Shown here piece after piece: positions 48,828 through 61,500 of a stretch of 64,000 nt of DNA (position 1 is its first letter; each line of letters opens with the position of its first letter). The notes under the pieces are model-generated. The model worked only from the letters and a program-made list of their open reading frames with translations, was not told where the DNA came from and made no database searches. This stretch comes from Ooceraea biroi (lineage: Eukaryota > Arthropoda > Insecta > Hymenoptera > Formicidae). The translations under genes and the position numbers were made by a program. Location: positions 3,286,001 through 3,350,000 of the forward strand of contig NC_039517.1 of assembly GCF_003672135.1 (NCBI RefSeq), written 5' to 3'.

Positions 48828-50293
48828 GACGGTACGAGTTGATAAATGTTCTTCCTTACGAAATAATTTTTCGTTTTCGTGCGACGATGACAGTCATTGA
48901 ACGAATCGTCCAAGGTAGCGAGAAGTTTAACGATAATTATACCACGTAGATTTATTCCTACACTCGAGACGTGGACAGACGTGTCATTGTAACGTTATCG
49001 TAAAGTATTCAAGTTTCGATGAATCGATTACGCGTTAGCAGACGACGCGCAGTCGAGAAATATCCACCTTCGACTGTCACCGGCTAAAAAGAATTTCAAC
49101 GTCACTGATATTATATTTACTAGAAGAAAACTCGCTGAAACTGTCGGCATAGTAACTTCTAGTAATATAGTTCACTAGAAAGAACCCAAGACGTAGCGTG
49201 CAATGCTAGTGAGACACTAAGGAATAAATGCGCGATTCACGCGGCAGCCAATCGATAGCCCGCTTTTCTCGCAGCAGCGGTACGCGTGCAAGACTATTGG
49301 CTGCCGCGTTGTTTTCCGGTGTGCGGCAAACTTCACCGCGTCTTGTCCACCGAAGCCATTCGGGTATACGTCCTTGTCGCGATACGTGCAGTGCGGCGGC
49401 GGTGGGGAGGAAGAACGCGAGAAGAAAGAGTAGAATAAGAGATCGCGGGATCTCGTCACGAAGCGAGGCAAATTGAACCGAGATCTCGCACGCTCGCTGC
49501 GAGAACTCGCATCTTCCGCCCGGCCGCGGTTCCGCCGGCCGCCGGAGGACGCCGATTAAAAAAAAGTCGAGAAAAGCAGGAACGCGCGCGCGACCAACTT
49601 GGCGCGGCTGGCCGTGCGCACTGCGGTGCGCACTCGGGCGAAGTCGGGGACCAGCGCAGCGCGCCGATGGCAGCGTAAAGCGCTCGCGTGCCGCCGCTGT
49701 GCCGGACAACTCGAGCGAAGGGCTTTTACTTCTGGTGCGTGATCCGTACATCGACGCGGCGTACGCGAGCGAACTACGAAGTGCAAGGGAAAGTGCGAAA
49801 GGGCCGTACTACGCGCACCCCCTCTCTCTCTCGCGGCAAGCACGGCAATTCGTACTTGGGCGAGCTGTGCGCGAGAGAAAGAGGCAGGCGAGAGAGACAG
49901 GCGCACGGGGTGCAGGGGAGGGGCAAAGGACGGAGGGAGGAAGCGTAGGAACGAGCGAGACGGAGAGACGCGATTGTGGCGCGTTCGCGACGAGGCGCAG
50001 CGTCGCACGGCTCCGCAGAGAGGAAGCGGCCGAAGTTCGGAGTGGACGGGGAGGCAGACAGACGGACGGACGGGACGAGACGCGCCGCCGCCGCCGCCGC
50101 CGCCGCCGTTGTTGCTTGTCGCGCGTTGCGGAGTCGAATTCGCCGATTCGGCAAAGCGTGCGAGAAGTCGGTTCTCTCGCCGCGCGTCCTCGCTCGTCCG
50201 CTTCCGTCCGACACGTCGGGGTTGCCGCTTGCCATTTACTGCTCTGATCCCCCGAAGACGAAGCTGCGAGGACGGACCACCTGCCGGGAAGAT
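48828..50293. other. Head-to-head promoter region between GMPPA and the PHF21A-like gene
   Basis: The first 380 bases are AT-rich. From about 49200 to 50293 the DNA is very CpG-rich with a run of GCC at 50085-50107 and long Arg/Ala-rich open frames on both strands. This looks like promoter and 5' UTR of the PHF21A-like gene. No coding gene is supported. Confidence 0.55.
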
Positions 50294-53200
50294 ATGGAGA
50301 TATCGAAGAGCCTGCAGGAGGAGATTATCGCCGTGCAAAACAAACTGCAGAACGCGATACTCGAGCACCAGGTAAGAGAGAGAGAGAGAGAGAGAGACGG
50401 AACGAGAATACGATGCTGCGTGGGTATGTGTGCGTGTGCACGCGTGTGTGTCGATAGCGATCGAGAGACGGGCCGTGGAGGGTTAAAAGGGAGCGAGGAG
50501 GCACGATGGAAGGACCCGCGAGAAGTTTCCTGTGATCGGTTGTCCTTTTCCACCGGAAGATGCATTTTGCAGTGGCGCGGCGGAAGGTTGTCCATCCGTT
50601 TACTCCGAGCAGACACGGCTCGTCCGTTCTCCCAGTTCCGGCCAACTTGCGATAGATCGATCGTTCGAGAAACTCGAACGTGGATAGATCCGCCAGCGTC
50701 TTCTGCGGATAATTTTAAGCGCGCGTGTCACTCGCGCGAGCAATTAGGGAATCGCCGACGCGCGAGGTGAAGGACGGCGTGCGGAAAGTGGATCTACACC
50801 GAAACTTTCATTTAAGTAATATAGTAAATAGCATCCGTGTTCCTCATGTACGTTTGTACGTTTCCATGCGCCCTCTCTCTGTCTCTGTCTCTGTCTCGTT
50901 CTCTCTCCCCCCTCTCTCTCTTTTGTCTCTGTCCCTCTTGGTGCGTGCGTATCTTATACGCGCGTCGCCGCTCGCTCGTTACGAGTGCTCGAGCCGAGAA
51001 TTTCCCCCCAATGTCGACGCGTTTCGCGAGCGACTCGATCGATCGCTCGCGGCGGATCGCCGCTCGTCTTCGAAAACTTGTTGATCGCCCTCATCCGACG
51101 AGATCGTCGACGGACGAGAGCTCGTCGCGGAGTCTCCCGCGTCCGCACGCCTCCATCTTTCCGCGTAAATATATCGATATGCACGGGAAGAAATCCCGCC
51201 ACCATTTGCACCGCCGCTCCGCTACCACCACCAGCTCGCTCTCGCTGGCAGTTCGCGGTAACCTCGTCGCGCGCGGTGACGATAGTGCATCGATACGAGC
51301 ACATAGGGGAATTGCGATCGCGGTCGCCGAAATTCCCCCGGTTCGAGTTCCTGAAAAATCAGCTTCGACTGCGATCGCGCTCAACGGCCCTGAAGTCGTT
51401 GGCGCATTTGGTCGAACGGTCGCCCGAAGAAGTTCGCGAGCGACTTCTCGACGGACGATCGATACCTCCAGCGCGATCCAGCGCGCATTGCTTTTTAATC
51501 TTCTCTCTCTCTCTTTCTCGTGCAAGGACGAAGATTATCTCGGCGATACAGCACATTTAACGGATTGAAACCAGCAAAATGGCCAGCGAAGCTGCTCGTC
51601 ACCTCGATGCGAGGTATCGATAAACGATACCGTCGATCCTTGTCTTTCTCGCTTCGTTATCTCGCGTTTTTCCTGCGCGGGGATCGCGAGCGGGTGTATA
51701 AAATGGTCGTGCAGCTTTTGTGGGACGCGTCAGCGTGCGGCACGAAGCAACGCTCGGCGTCGCGTCGCGCCGCGCTGTTTCGTAATCGTTTCGGACGCGA
51801 TTTATATAATCAAAGTTCGACTTATTTCGTTGGAGAGTTGCGGGCGGGCGGGGGGAGGAGAGGGGGAGTCAGGTGCAGTCGATACTTGCTTCCACCGAGG
51901 AGGAGCTTCCCGAGTCGTCGTCGAGTCACGCTTTTGCAGCGAGAACGCGCGTACATGCCGAGCGCGCCCCGTGCAGCTTCGATTGATCCGTTATTTGCCG
52001 AGTCCCGCCGAATTGTACGCAAACTGACAGATCGGCGAATTGTCCGCGATGACTGCACGATAAAGCGTTCGCACTCGGTTCTCGTGTGTCGCGTGACGAG
52101 AATCAGCGTTTCCCGTTCTCGGAGAAATCACTTTGGGATTTAAGTAGAATACAAGGTAATAACGCAAAGTTCCGTAAAGCCCGGTGTCTACGATGCTAGA
52201 AATCGGTCCGAGTTCTCGTTATTGCATCTATTGCTATAATGCTACTAAATGTCATGGATAATGTCAAGACTGTAAGAAACAACAGTTATCGAAAACAGCT
52301 ATTGGAACAAACTAGACACTAGCCATCCGTTGCAAAACCCTCAAAACTAAATCACACTCGTAATAGAACTAAAATTTCGACTCGGGCAGTCAAGCCCGGT
52401 GTCCACGATGCTAGAAATCGGTCCGAGTTCTCGTTATTGCATCTATTGCTATAATGCTACTAAATGTCATGGATAATGTCAAGACTGTAAGAAACAACAG
52501 TTATCGAAAACAGCTATTGGAACAAACTAGACACTAGCCATCCGTTGCAAAACCCTCAAAACTAAATCACACTCGTAATAGAACTAAAATTTCGACTCGG
52601 GCAGTCAAGCCCGGTGTCCACGATGCTAGAAATCGGTCCGAGTTCTCGTTATTGCATCTATTGCTATAATGCTACTAAATGTCATGGATAATGTCAAGAC
52701 TGTGAGAAACAACAGTTATCGAAAACAGCTATTGGAACAAACTAGACACTAGCCATCCGTTGCAAAACCCTCAAAACTAAATCACACTCGTAATAGAACT
52801 AAAATTTCGACTCGGGCAGTCAAGCCCGGTGTCCACGATGCTAGAAATCGGTCCGAGTTCTCGTTATTGCATCTATTGCTATAATGCTACTAAATGTCAT
52901 GGATAATGTCAAGACTGTAAGAAACAACAGTTATCGAAAACAGCTATTGGAACAAACTAGACACTACAGCCATCCGTTGCAAAACCCTCAAAACTAAATC
53001 ACACTCGTAATAGAACTAAAATTTCGACTCGGGCAGTCAAGCCCGGTGTCCACGATGCTAGAAATCGGTCCGAGTTCTCGTTATTGCATCTATTGCTATA
53101 ATGCTACTAAATGTCATGGATAATGTCAAGACTGTAAGAAACAACAGTTATCGAAAACAGCTATTGGAACAAACTAGACACTAGCCATCCGTTGCAAAAC

Positions 53201-56200
53201 CCTCAAAACTAAATCACACTCGTAATAGAACTAAAATTTCGACTCGGGCAGTCAAGCCCGGTGTCCACGATGCTAGAAATCGGTCCGAGTTCTCGTTATT
53301 GCATCTATTGCTATAATGCTACTAAATGTCATGGATAATGTCAAGACTGTAAGAAACAACAGTTATCGAAAACAGCTATTGGAACAAACTAGACACTAGC
53401 CATCCGTTGCAAAACCCTCAAAACTAAATCACACTCGTAATAGAACTAAAATTTCGACTCGGGCAGTCAAGCCCGGTGTCCACGATGCTAGAAATCGGTC
53501 CGAGTTCTCGTTATTGCATCTATTGCTATAATGCTACTAAATGTCATGGATAATGTCAAGACTGTAAGAAACAACAGTTATCGAAAACAGCTATTGGAAC
53601 AAACTAGACACTAGCCATCCGTTGCAAAACCCTCAAAACTAAATCACACTCGTAATAGAACTAAAATTTCGACTCGGGCAGTCAAGCCCGGTGTCCACGA
53701 TGCTAGAAATCGGTCCGAGTTCTCGTTATTGCATCTATTGCTATAATGCTACTAAATGTCATGGATAATGTCAAGACTGTAAGAAACAACAGTTATCGAA
53801 AACAGCTATTGGAACAAACTAGACACTAGCCATCCGTTGCAAAACCCTCAAAACTAAATCACACTCGTAATAGAACTAAAATTTCGACTCGGGCAGTCAA
53901 GCCCGGTGTCCACGATGCTAGAAATCGGTCCGAGTTCTCGTTATTGCATCTATTGCTATAATGCTACTAAATGTCATGGATAATGTCAAGACTGTAAGAA
54001 ACAACAGTTATCGAAAACAGCTATTGGAACAAACTAGACACTAGCCATCCGTTGCAAAACCCTCAAAACTAAATCACACTCGTAATAGAACTAAAATTTC
54101 GACTCGGGCAGTCAAGCCCGGTGTCCACGATGCTAGAAATCGGTCCGAGTTCTCGTTATTGCATCTATTGCTATAATGCTACTAAATGTCATGGATAATG
54201 TCAAGACTGTAAGAAACAACAGTTATCGAAAACAGCTATTGGAACAAACTAGACACTAGCCATCCGTTGCAAAACCCTCAAAACTAAATCACACTCGTAA
54301 TAGAACTAAAATTTCGACTCGGGCAGTCAAGCCCGGTGTCCACGATGCTAGAAATCGGTCCGAGTTCTCGTTATTGCATCTATTGCTATAATGCTACTAA
54401 ATGTCATGGATAATGTCAAGACTGTAAGAAACAACAGTTATCGAAAACAGCTATTGGAACAAACTAGACACTAGCCATCCGTTGCAAAACCCTCAAAACT
54501 AAATCACACTCGTAATAGAACTAAAATTTCGACTCGGGCAGTCAAGCCCGGTGTCCACGATGCTAGAAATCGGTCCGAGTTCTCGTTATTGCATCTATTG
54601 CTATAATGCTACTAAATGTCATGGATAATGTCAAGACTGTAAGAAACAACAGTTATCGAAAACAGCTATTGGAACAAACTACACACTAGCCATCCGTTGC
54701 AAAACCCTCAAAACTAAATCACACTCGTAATAGAACTAAAATTTCGACTCGGGCAGTCAAGCCCGGTGTCCACGATGCTAGAAATCGGTTCGAGATCTCG
54801 GTCCGAGAAATATGTAGCCAATCAACTTGCGGCTTTTCCGTAAAAGTGCAAGTTGATTGGCTACATATTTCTCGGACCGAGATCTCGAACCGATTTCTAG
54901 CATCGTGGACACCGGGCTTGACTGCCCGAGTCGAAATTTTAGTTCTATTACGAGTGTGATTTAGTTTTGAGGGTTTTGCAACGGATGGCTGTAGTGTCAG
55001 TTTGTTCCAATAGCTGTTTCCGATAACTGTTGTTTCTTACAGTCTTGACATTATCCATGACATTTAGTAGCATTATAGCAATCGTGTTTATATCATCGTA
55101 AAAATGCAACTTCCGAAACAGCATTTTCGACATGCGTTGCTTTTGTTTTTTAATCAAAAGAAAACTGCCGCTGACGGTTATAGAATTCTTGTGGAAACTT
55201 ATGGTGATTCTGCCCCATCAATTAAGACGTGTCAATACTGGTTTAGACGCTTTAAAAGTGGTCATACTGATGTGAAGGACAAAGAACGCTCGGAACAACG
55301 AAGAAAGCTTGAAAATGCAGATTTGCAAGCATTATTGGACGAAAATCCAACACGATCCACTTCAGAACTTGCCAGAGCATTAAATGTTGATCGTACAACA
55401 GTTACGAAACATTTACATGAAATGGGAAAAATTCAGAAAGAAGGGAAATGGGTTCGACATGAATTATCGGAAAGTGCCATTGCGAACCGGTTGAACATTT
55501 GCATTTCGTTGATCGCCAGGCAAAAAAAGAAGAGTCTTGTCTCGGATTGTTACTGGGGGTGAAAAGTGGATCTATTTTGATAATCCGAAACGCAGAAAAT
55601 CATGGGTGGATCCAGGCGAACCATCAACATCCACTCCGAGACGCAATATTCACGGTTGAAAAGTAATGCTCTGTATTTGGTGGGATAGTGTACTATGAGC
55701 TGTTAAATCCGCATGAGACTGTCGCGGCTGATCGTTATCGACACCAATTGTACAAGTTGAAGCAAGCGTTGGACCAAAAACGACCACCAATTGCGAGTAA
55801 ACGACGGAAAGTGATTCTTCTTCGTGACAACGCTCGACCTGACGTTGCGTTATCAGTGAAACAAACACTGTTAGAGCTTGAATGGCAAGTCTTACCGCAC
55901 CCCGCGTATTCTCCATGCGATTATTATTTGTTCCGGTCGATGCGACACGCTTTAGAGGATACACACTTTCATAATTTGGAAGAAGTGCGAAAATTCGTCG
56001 ACGAATGGATGAACTGAAAAGAAGAATGATTTTATCGTGGTGGAATCGATCTCTTGCCAGAAAGATGGGAAAAAGTTATAGAAAACGAAGGAAAATATTT
56101 TGATTAAGGTATTCATTCATTATCATATTTAAATACATGCGTTTTTGAGCAAAAAAACCCTCAAAACTAAATCACACCCCTAATACATTGAACCTCGAAT

Positions 56201-58560
56201 TCTTCATTTGAAGCGTTATTCAGCGTCTATTTAGCTACTACTTTAACACTAAAATATGTCCGAAATTTCCTTTTTTGCCGCTAGAGCGTCAAAGCAGGTT
56301 ACGATCAAGGTTACAGCCGAATGTTGCAGGGTCAAAATAGCATCTTAACATCTGTTTGTAGGAGTTTGAGTTTCAATGTAAGAGTTTTAGGTTCTATTTT
56401 CCTAAAAGTAGGTTCGCACGACTGCTAAAAGCATGAAAGTAGGCGCAAAATTTCGACTCGGGTGTTGCTATTGTTCAAGGGATACCTTGTCGCTTGAGAT
56501 GTAATAAAAGACCTCGAGATAATCGCGGATCATGTTTGCTGTTAACAACAAAATGTTAACTTGGAATAATTCGACGGCGTTGTCAGAGTTGTTTTCTGCG
56601 AAACGGCGATCGGATATAATTTACGGTGGCTCGGCTCGGCGAACGTCAAGTACGAAATGTAAATTTATGTCCTCTTATTAATTAATAGCGATATTAATGG
56701 ACTTAAGAGCGTAATGGGGCGTAATGGCGCATCGTGCTCCATTTGGTCATGTACGCGGGTAGCCTTCACCGAAAATCAGCGGAATTATTTATCTCGCTCG
56801 ATTCTGCCGCGTTCTAGCTGAATTCTGTTAAACGCATAATTTTTTCTTGTTAATACTAATCACGCTTGTTTCGTAACGTTGCAGATTCACGTGGGGAGAT
56901 TGAAGGATGATCCAAATGTAAGTATTTTTAATTATTATATAATTATTATCATCCAAAAAGCGCTTTCCTCTTTGTTATTAATGTTTTATAAGTATAACGT
57001 GAAAACGGATCTTTCGAAATAAATTTAAATATATATATATATATAAAATTATATAAATTTATATATTGTGTCAAATATGAATGATTTACTAGATCTTTTC
57101 GTCCAATATAGTTCTTCCTTTGTAAATTTTATCATAATGCTAGTAAGAAGGTTCTTTTGATAAGAATAACTTATCAAAACTTTATGTGACTTCTTCGTAT
57201 GTGTGTTTTTCTAATTTCACATAACTATTTCCACATAGATCTCAAGCCACATCTGTTGTCTTAACTGTCTTAACGTCCTAATTCTGAAAGTTGCATAGTT
57301 TCTGTTTGAGCTATTGGAACTCCGTGTAATCGTGATGCACTTTGTTACAGAACACAGATATTCTCGGCCAGATACAAAAGATTCAGGTGCACATCGTTTC
57401 CTTGGGAAGATGCCAGGTAAGAGGACAATGATTGATTTTCTTTCACGTCGCGTGCAAGTGGCAGTTCGCCATGTATCTATGTATTTTTCTTTTTCAAGTT
57501 CTCTTACTACAAGTCTTTGCAATGAGACCTTGAACGCGAAAATGGCTTGAATTTACCTCTAACCAAAGAGTAGATTAGACGCCTTTTCTGTGAAAATTGA
57601 GACAATACGTGAAAACGTTTTTTAATACATATATTTATACTATATTAATAACAATAAAGTTGCAAAAAGCTAATGAGAAAACGCGAAATAGATTTGAATC
57701 GCAGTTGCAAAATTCACAGTCGAGTTGGCCTCATTATTTCCAGATTAAACTTTATTTTCATTATGTTCAGACGAACCGAGCACGATGGTAATGTTTATCA
57801 GTCGTTTGTGAACGCAGTTGTACTCGCTCGTCCCTTTTTAACGCTCCAGTGCGAGCCTCTTTTTTTGCTTCGATCAACACGACGTCGTTGATAAGAAGCG
57901 AGATAAACAGTTGGGATGCAGTGCGTGAGGATGGATAGATAGTACATAGAGCTCGTGTATGGAAGTGAGGGGGGGGGGTGTGCAATCGCGCGGGGGTATG
58001 CGGAGGTGAGCGGATGAGGCAGGGAGTCGGGGAGGAAAGCGACAATTCCGAAAGAAAAAGCGAGAGCAAGTCGGAGCGAAGGAGAAGCCAAGAGGCAGGC
58101 GGAGAGACGGAGGGGCTCAAAATCAATAAAATGTCCTGCGGAAACGTTTCGGCTCTTTATAAAATTTCCGCGTCTTCTCCATCCGTTTATACCTATTCCC
58201 AAGGTTTCGTGCCGCTCGCAGCTTTACGAGCTCCTCTCCTATTTATTCCGTTTCAAGTTCTTTCTTTCGCGAACAATTATCTCGTTCCCGCTTACCTCGA
58301 GAGTAGTGACAACTTCTTGCAGAAGTCGGCTTTTAAATGTGAAATAAACGCGTTTGTCTCGTAACTTCAATCTCGTGATTCACGTTTCGACGTCCAGTTT
58401 CTCATCGCGTCGCGTTACAATGTATATTTGTCCGAATGTTTATCCGTGCACGCGTTGTATCTCGTTGAGGCGCATTGAAGTTGCGCCTAGTTTAATGCTT
58501 GTACGCACGGGCTGCTTCTAAAGTTTTTTTTAGAAATTACCGATAGTTAAGCGTTGCACC

Positions 58561-58592
<32 letters not shown>

Positions 58593-61500
58593 GTATCCCT
58601 GCTTGTTCATACACAGAAGCAGATCGTGCAGCGACTGCGCAAAGAGGTGGAAGCGTTCAAGGCGGATAACGCGAACGGGTCGAAAGTTTCCATACCATCT
58701 TTCCTGGGCCTGAATAACAACAATCATATTACGAATAACAACGAGACGAAGCGCGAAGCGGCTGCCAATGGTTTCGAGACGAAGCCATCGAAGGAGGATT
58801 ACGAGGAGGTTGTCAGAAATGGCGATGTTCATCATTCGTCGCCGCGAGATAACGATTGCGCAAAGTAAGCTCGTGAGATAGACAATCAGTTGATTGAAAA
58901 GTTCGATTTATCTTGCTGTAAAATTTTTATCGTTACATACTAGCAACATGTTGTGAATTTTGTCGAGAATTAATGTAAAATTATATTTTACGAGACAACG
59001 TTTACCGTTGAGACACGTTTAACGGAGGTTCTGGAATTCTTTCAATTGGAAGTTTCTTTGCAGGATACGTCCGAGCTCGGTGGAAACTATTTCCGGCGAA
59101 GATGACATCGTCGAAGTGTCAATGGACGAAAACTCGTGCGAGAAGCAGGAGGCGCAAGAGGAACGCAACGCCGAATCACCGGAGAAGCAGAACTTCCTGT
59201 ATGCCCTCGGGCTTATTACCAAGTCCAAATGCATGGAGCTCCAGAACAGGAGAGTGGAAAGGAAACGGCGCAGTACGGCAAACCCGCAATTCGTGTACTC
59301 CATGCTCGAACAGCCATCTGTAAGTGTATATTAAATATATTGTTGCTCTACGAACACTTCTTCCAAGTGCGTGTGTATCGCGCACACTAATGCATGTGCA
59401 AATGTGTTCCGTAATATACAAGATAAGCGATACAGTTATAGCTTTTCATATCTAGAAATACAAGTTATTCAAGCAGTAAAGTTGCAACGTCCTTGCCTTT
59501 TTCCGCAGTTAATTTTTTTTTTTAATGGATTCAAGGTTTAGAGGTGGATTTTTCATGTACAAAATCGGCGTCGAGGATATTTATTAACTCTGACACTCCG
59601 GTGCATGTTTCAGAAGCGTAAGAGGCATTCGTATTTGCAATCTGGAAACGCGCCTCATACTCGACAGACGACCGCCCGGTTGAACGGACCATCGCCACCG
59701 CCTAGCAAAGCTCAGCCAACGAAATCAATCTCGCCGCCGGTTCAAACGATAACAAAGTCGTTGATTCCGGTCCAGAAGTCCACCACGAGGCCGAATATCC
59801 TGCGAAACGCGGACAGCAAGGTCTTCGTGAACAAAAGCAAGATCGAAGACAACCAAATGCGGTCGTCCGTGTCTAGTGCCAAATCCATTCAATCGATAGG
59901 CAACAAGGCGGTCCATATACCCGGATTACCGTCTAGTTTGACTATTGAGAGGATCGGGAATGATTCTGTAGTGTGTATCTGTTGTAGAAACCCAGGTGAG
60001 TAAAATCACGTCGCTCTCAGATTAATTATGAATTTTTTAACAGTTTGTTTCTTGGAAAAGAAGTTTTTTTTCTAAAACGGGAAGAATCGATTGCGAATAA
60101 TGGTTTTATCATTCGTAGGGTCGTTAACGATATGCAAGAATTGCTCAAGTAACTATCACGTCTCGTGCCACAGTCGATCGCCGGCTCCATTCAGGACTTG
60201 TCCAAAGTGCGTTCTAGCAATGGACGAGGAAGACGACATGGAAAAGGACGAGGAAGCGGAGGTCAAGGGCCAAGCGGAAGGGGAGCGCAAATTGGCGCGT
60301 TACAGAAAGGATGAGAAGCTCGGTAAATCGTCCTCGGTTACTCAATGGAGAAATCCTCTTCCTACAATAGCGCTAAGCGTGTGATTGACAAAAAAGTTCT
60401 TGTTCCCACAAGCCTAGTTGCGGGATGTTCGCGGTAGGCTTATTCTCTTATTGCGCGGCAGCAAACTCGGTCGAGAATCGTTGACGTTTTCCGATTGTGT
60501 GGGGTGGGAGGGGAATCGGCAACTTTTCTTGCTCAGTTGGCAGATCAAGTAGAGTAAATGGCGAGGCGCAAAGCGCGTACGTCGAGAAAACTTGGCCGAG
60601 ATAGAGGCACAAGGGACCGATAAACCGGCGCAGGCACACTATTCTAAATAAGCACAGAGGAATTTGTATAACATGAGTCCATAACTTCTAGATTTAACAT
60701 ACAACGAGGTATCGCAGCGTTGCCGCAGACTTAATTGAGCGTAAGCACGCACGCACTGCGAATAAACGGGAGAGGCAGCCCGCCGGAAGAAGTGTCCGCG
60801 TGTGAGAGACCGGCTTCTCGAATACGGCCGAAGAATTTGCAATTAAGAAGAACTTTTTGGTCGATCGTCCACGATAGGGCACAAAAAACAACCTGTGTAT
60901 TGAACGCAAAATATCTTGCAGAGGAGAAAGAGAGAGAAAGATATGAGCTGCGCGAGCGAAACTCGGATCTGAGATTGCAGGTTTATGAGTTGGAAAAACG
61001 CTCACAACTACTCGGCCAGTCACTCCAGGTTCGTCCTGTGGCCTGCGTAGAGACGAGTTGTACATTACAAAGTTCACTTTCATTTTGGAATGTCTTTAAG
61101 TTGGCCGGATTATAAATTGCAAACGATTTTCGTCCTTTTGTTTTATCCGAACGAACCTGCAAGATCTCTGCGTTTTCGTTGTCCCTTTCTCGTTTCTTCC
61201 TTTTTTTTAAATTACACGGTGCTTTAAGGATCGACCAATCTTTAATGTTTTATCAGCTACTTGTTATTGTCGCATATACATATACGTACGTATATTAATT
61301 TCGTTTCCCTAGTCGTCAATCTTCTTCGTTGCATTAGTGATTTGTTCACTATATTTAGAAGGATGTAGACTGCATGATTATCCAGATATAATATCTGTGC
61401 TTTATTGTTGATACTGTTGAGAAAAGCCGAGAATTCTTTGTATGGTATCTTTTCATTTATTTATCAATTTTATAGTAGAAAATCACATTCGAAAAGCGTC

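Noticed and set aside
49556..50368. Long minus-strand open frame (270 codons) and its plus-strand partner in the CpG-rich region
   Set aside because: Open frames on both strands, Arg/Ala/Ser composition, no domain and no splice partners; this is expected in GC-rich promoter DNA.
51697..51703. TATAAAA in intron 1 of the PHF21A-like gene as an alternative promoter
   Set aside because: No in-frame start followed by a donor of phase 0 could be tied to it; it may be a chance match in this region.
52178..54790. Possible CRISPR array because of the regular repeats
   Set aside because: The units are 215 bp, contiguous and without unique spacers, and the host is a eukaryote. It is a satellite.
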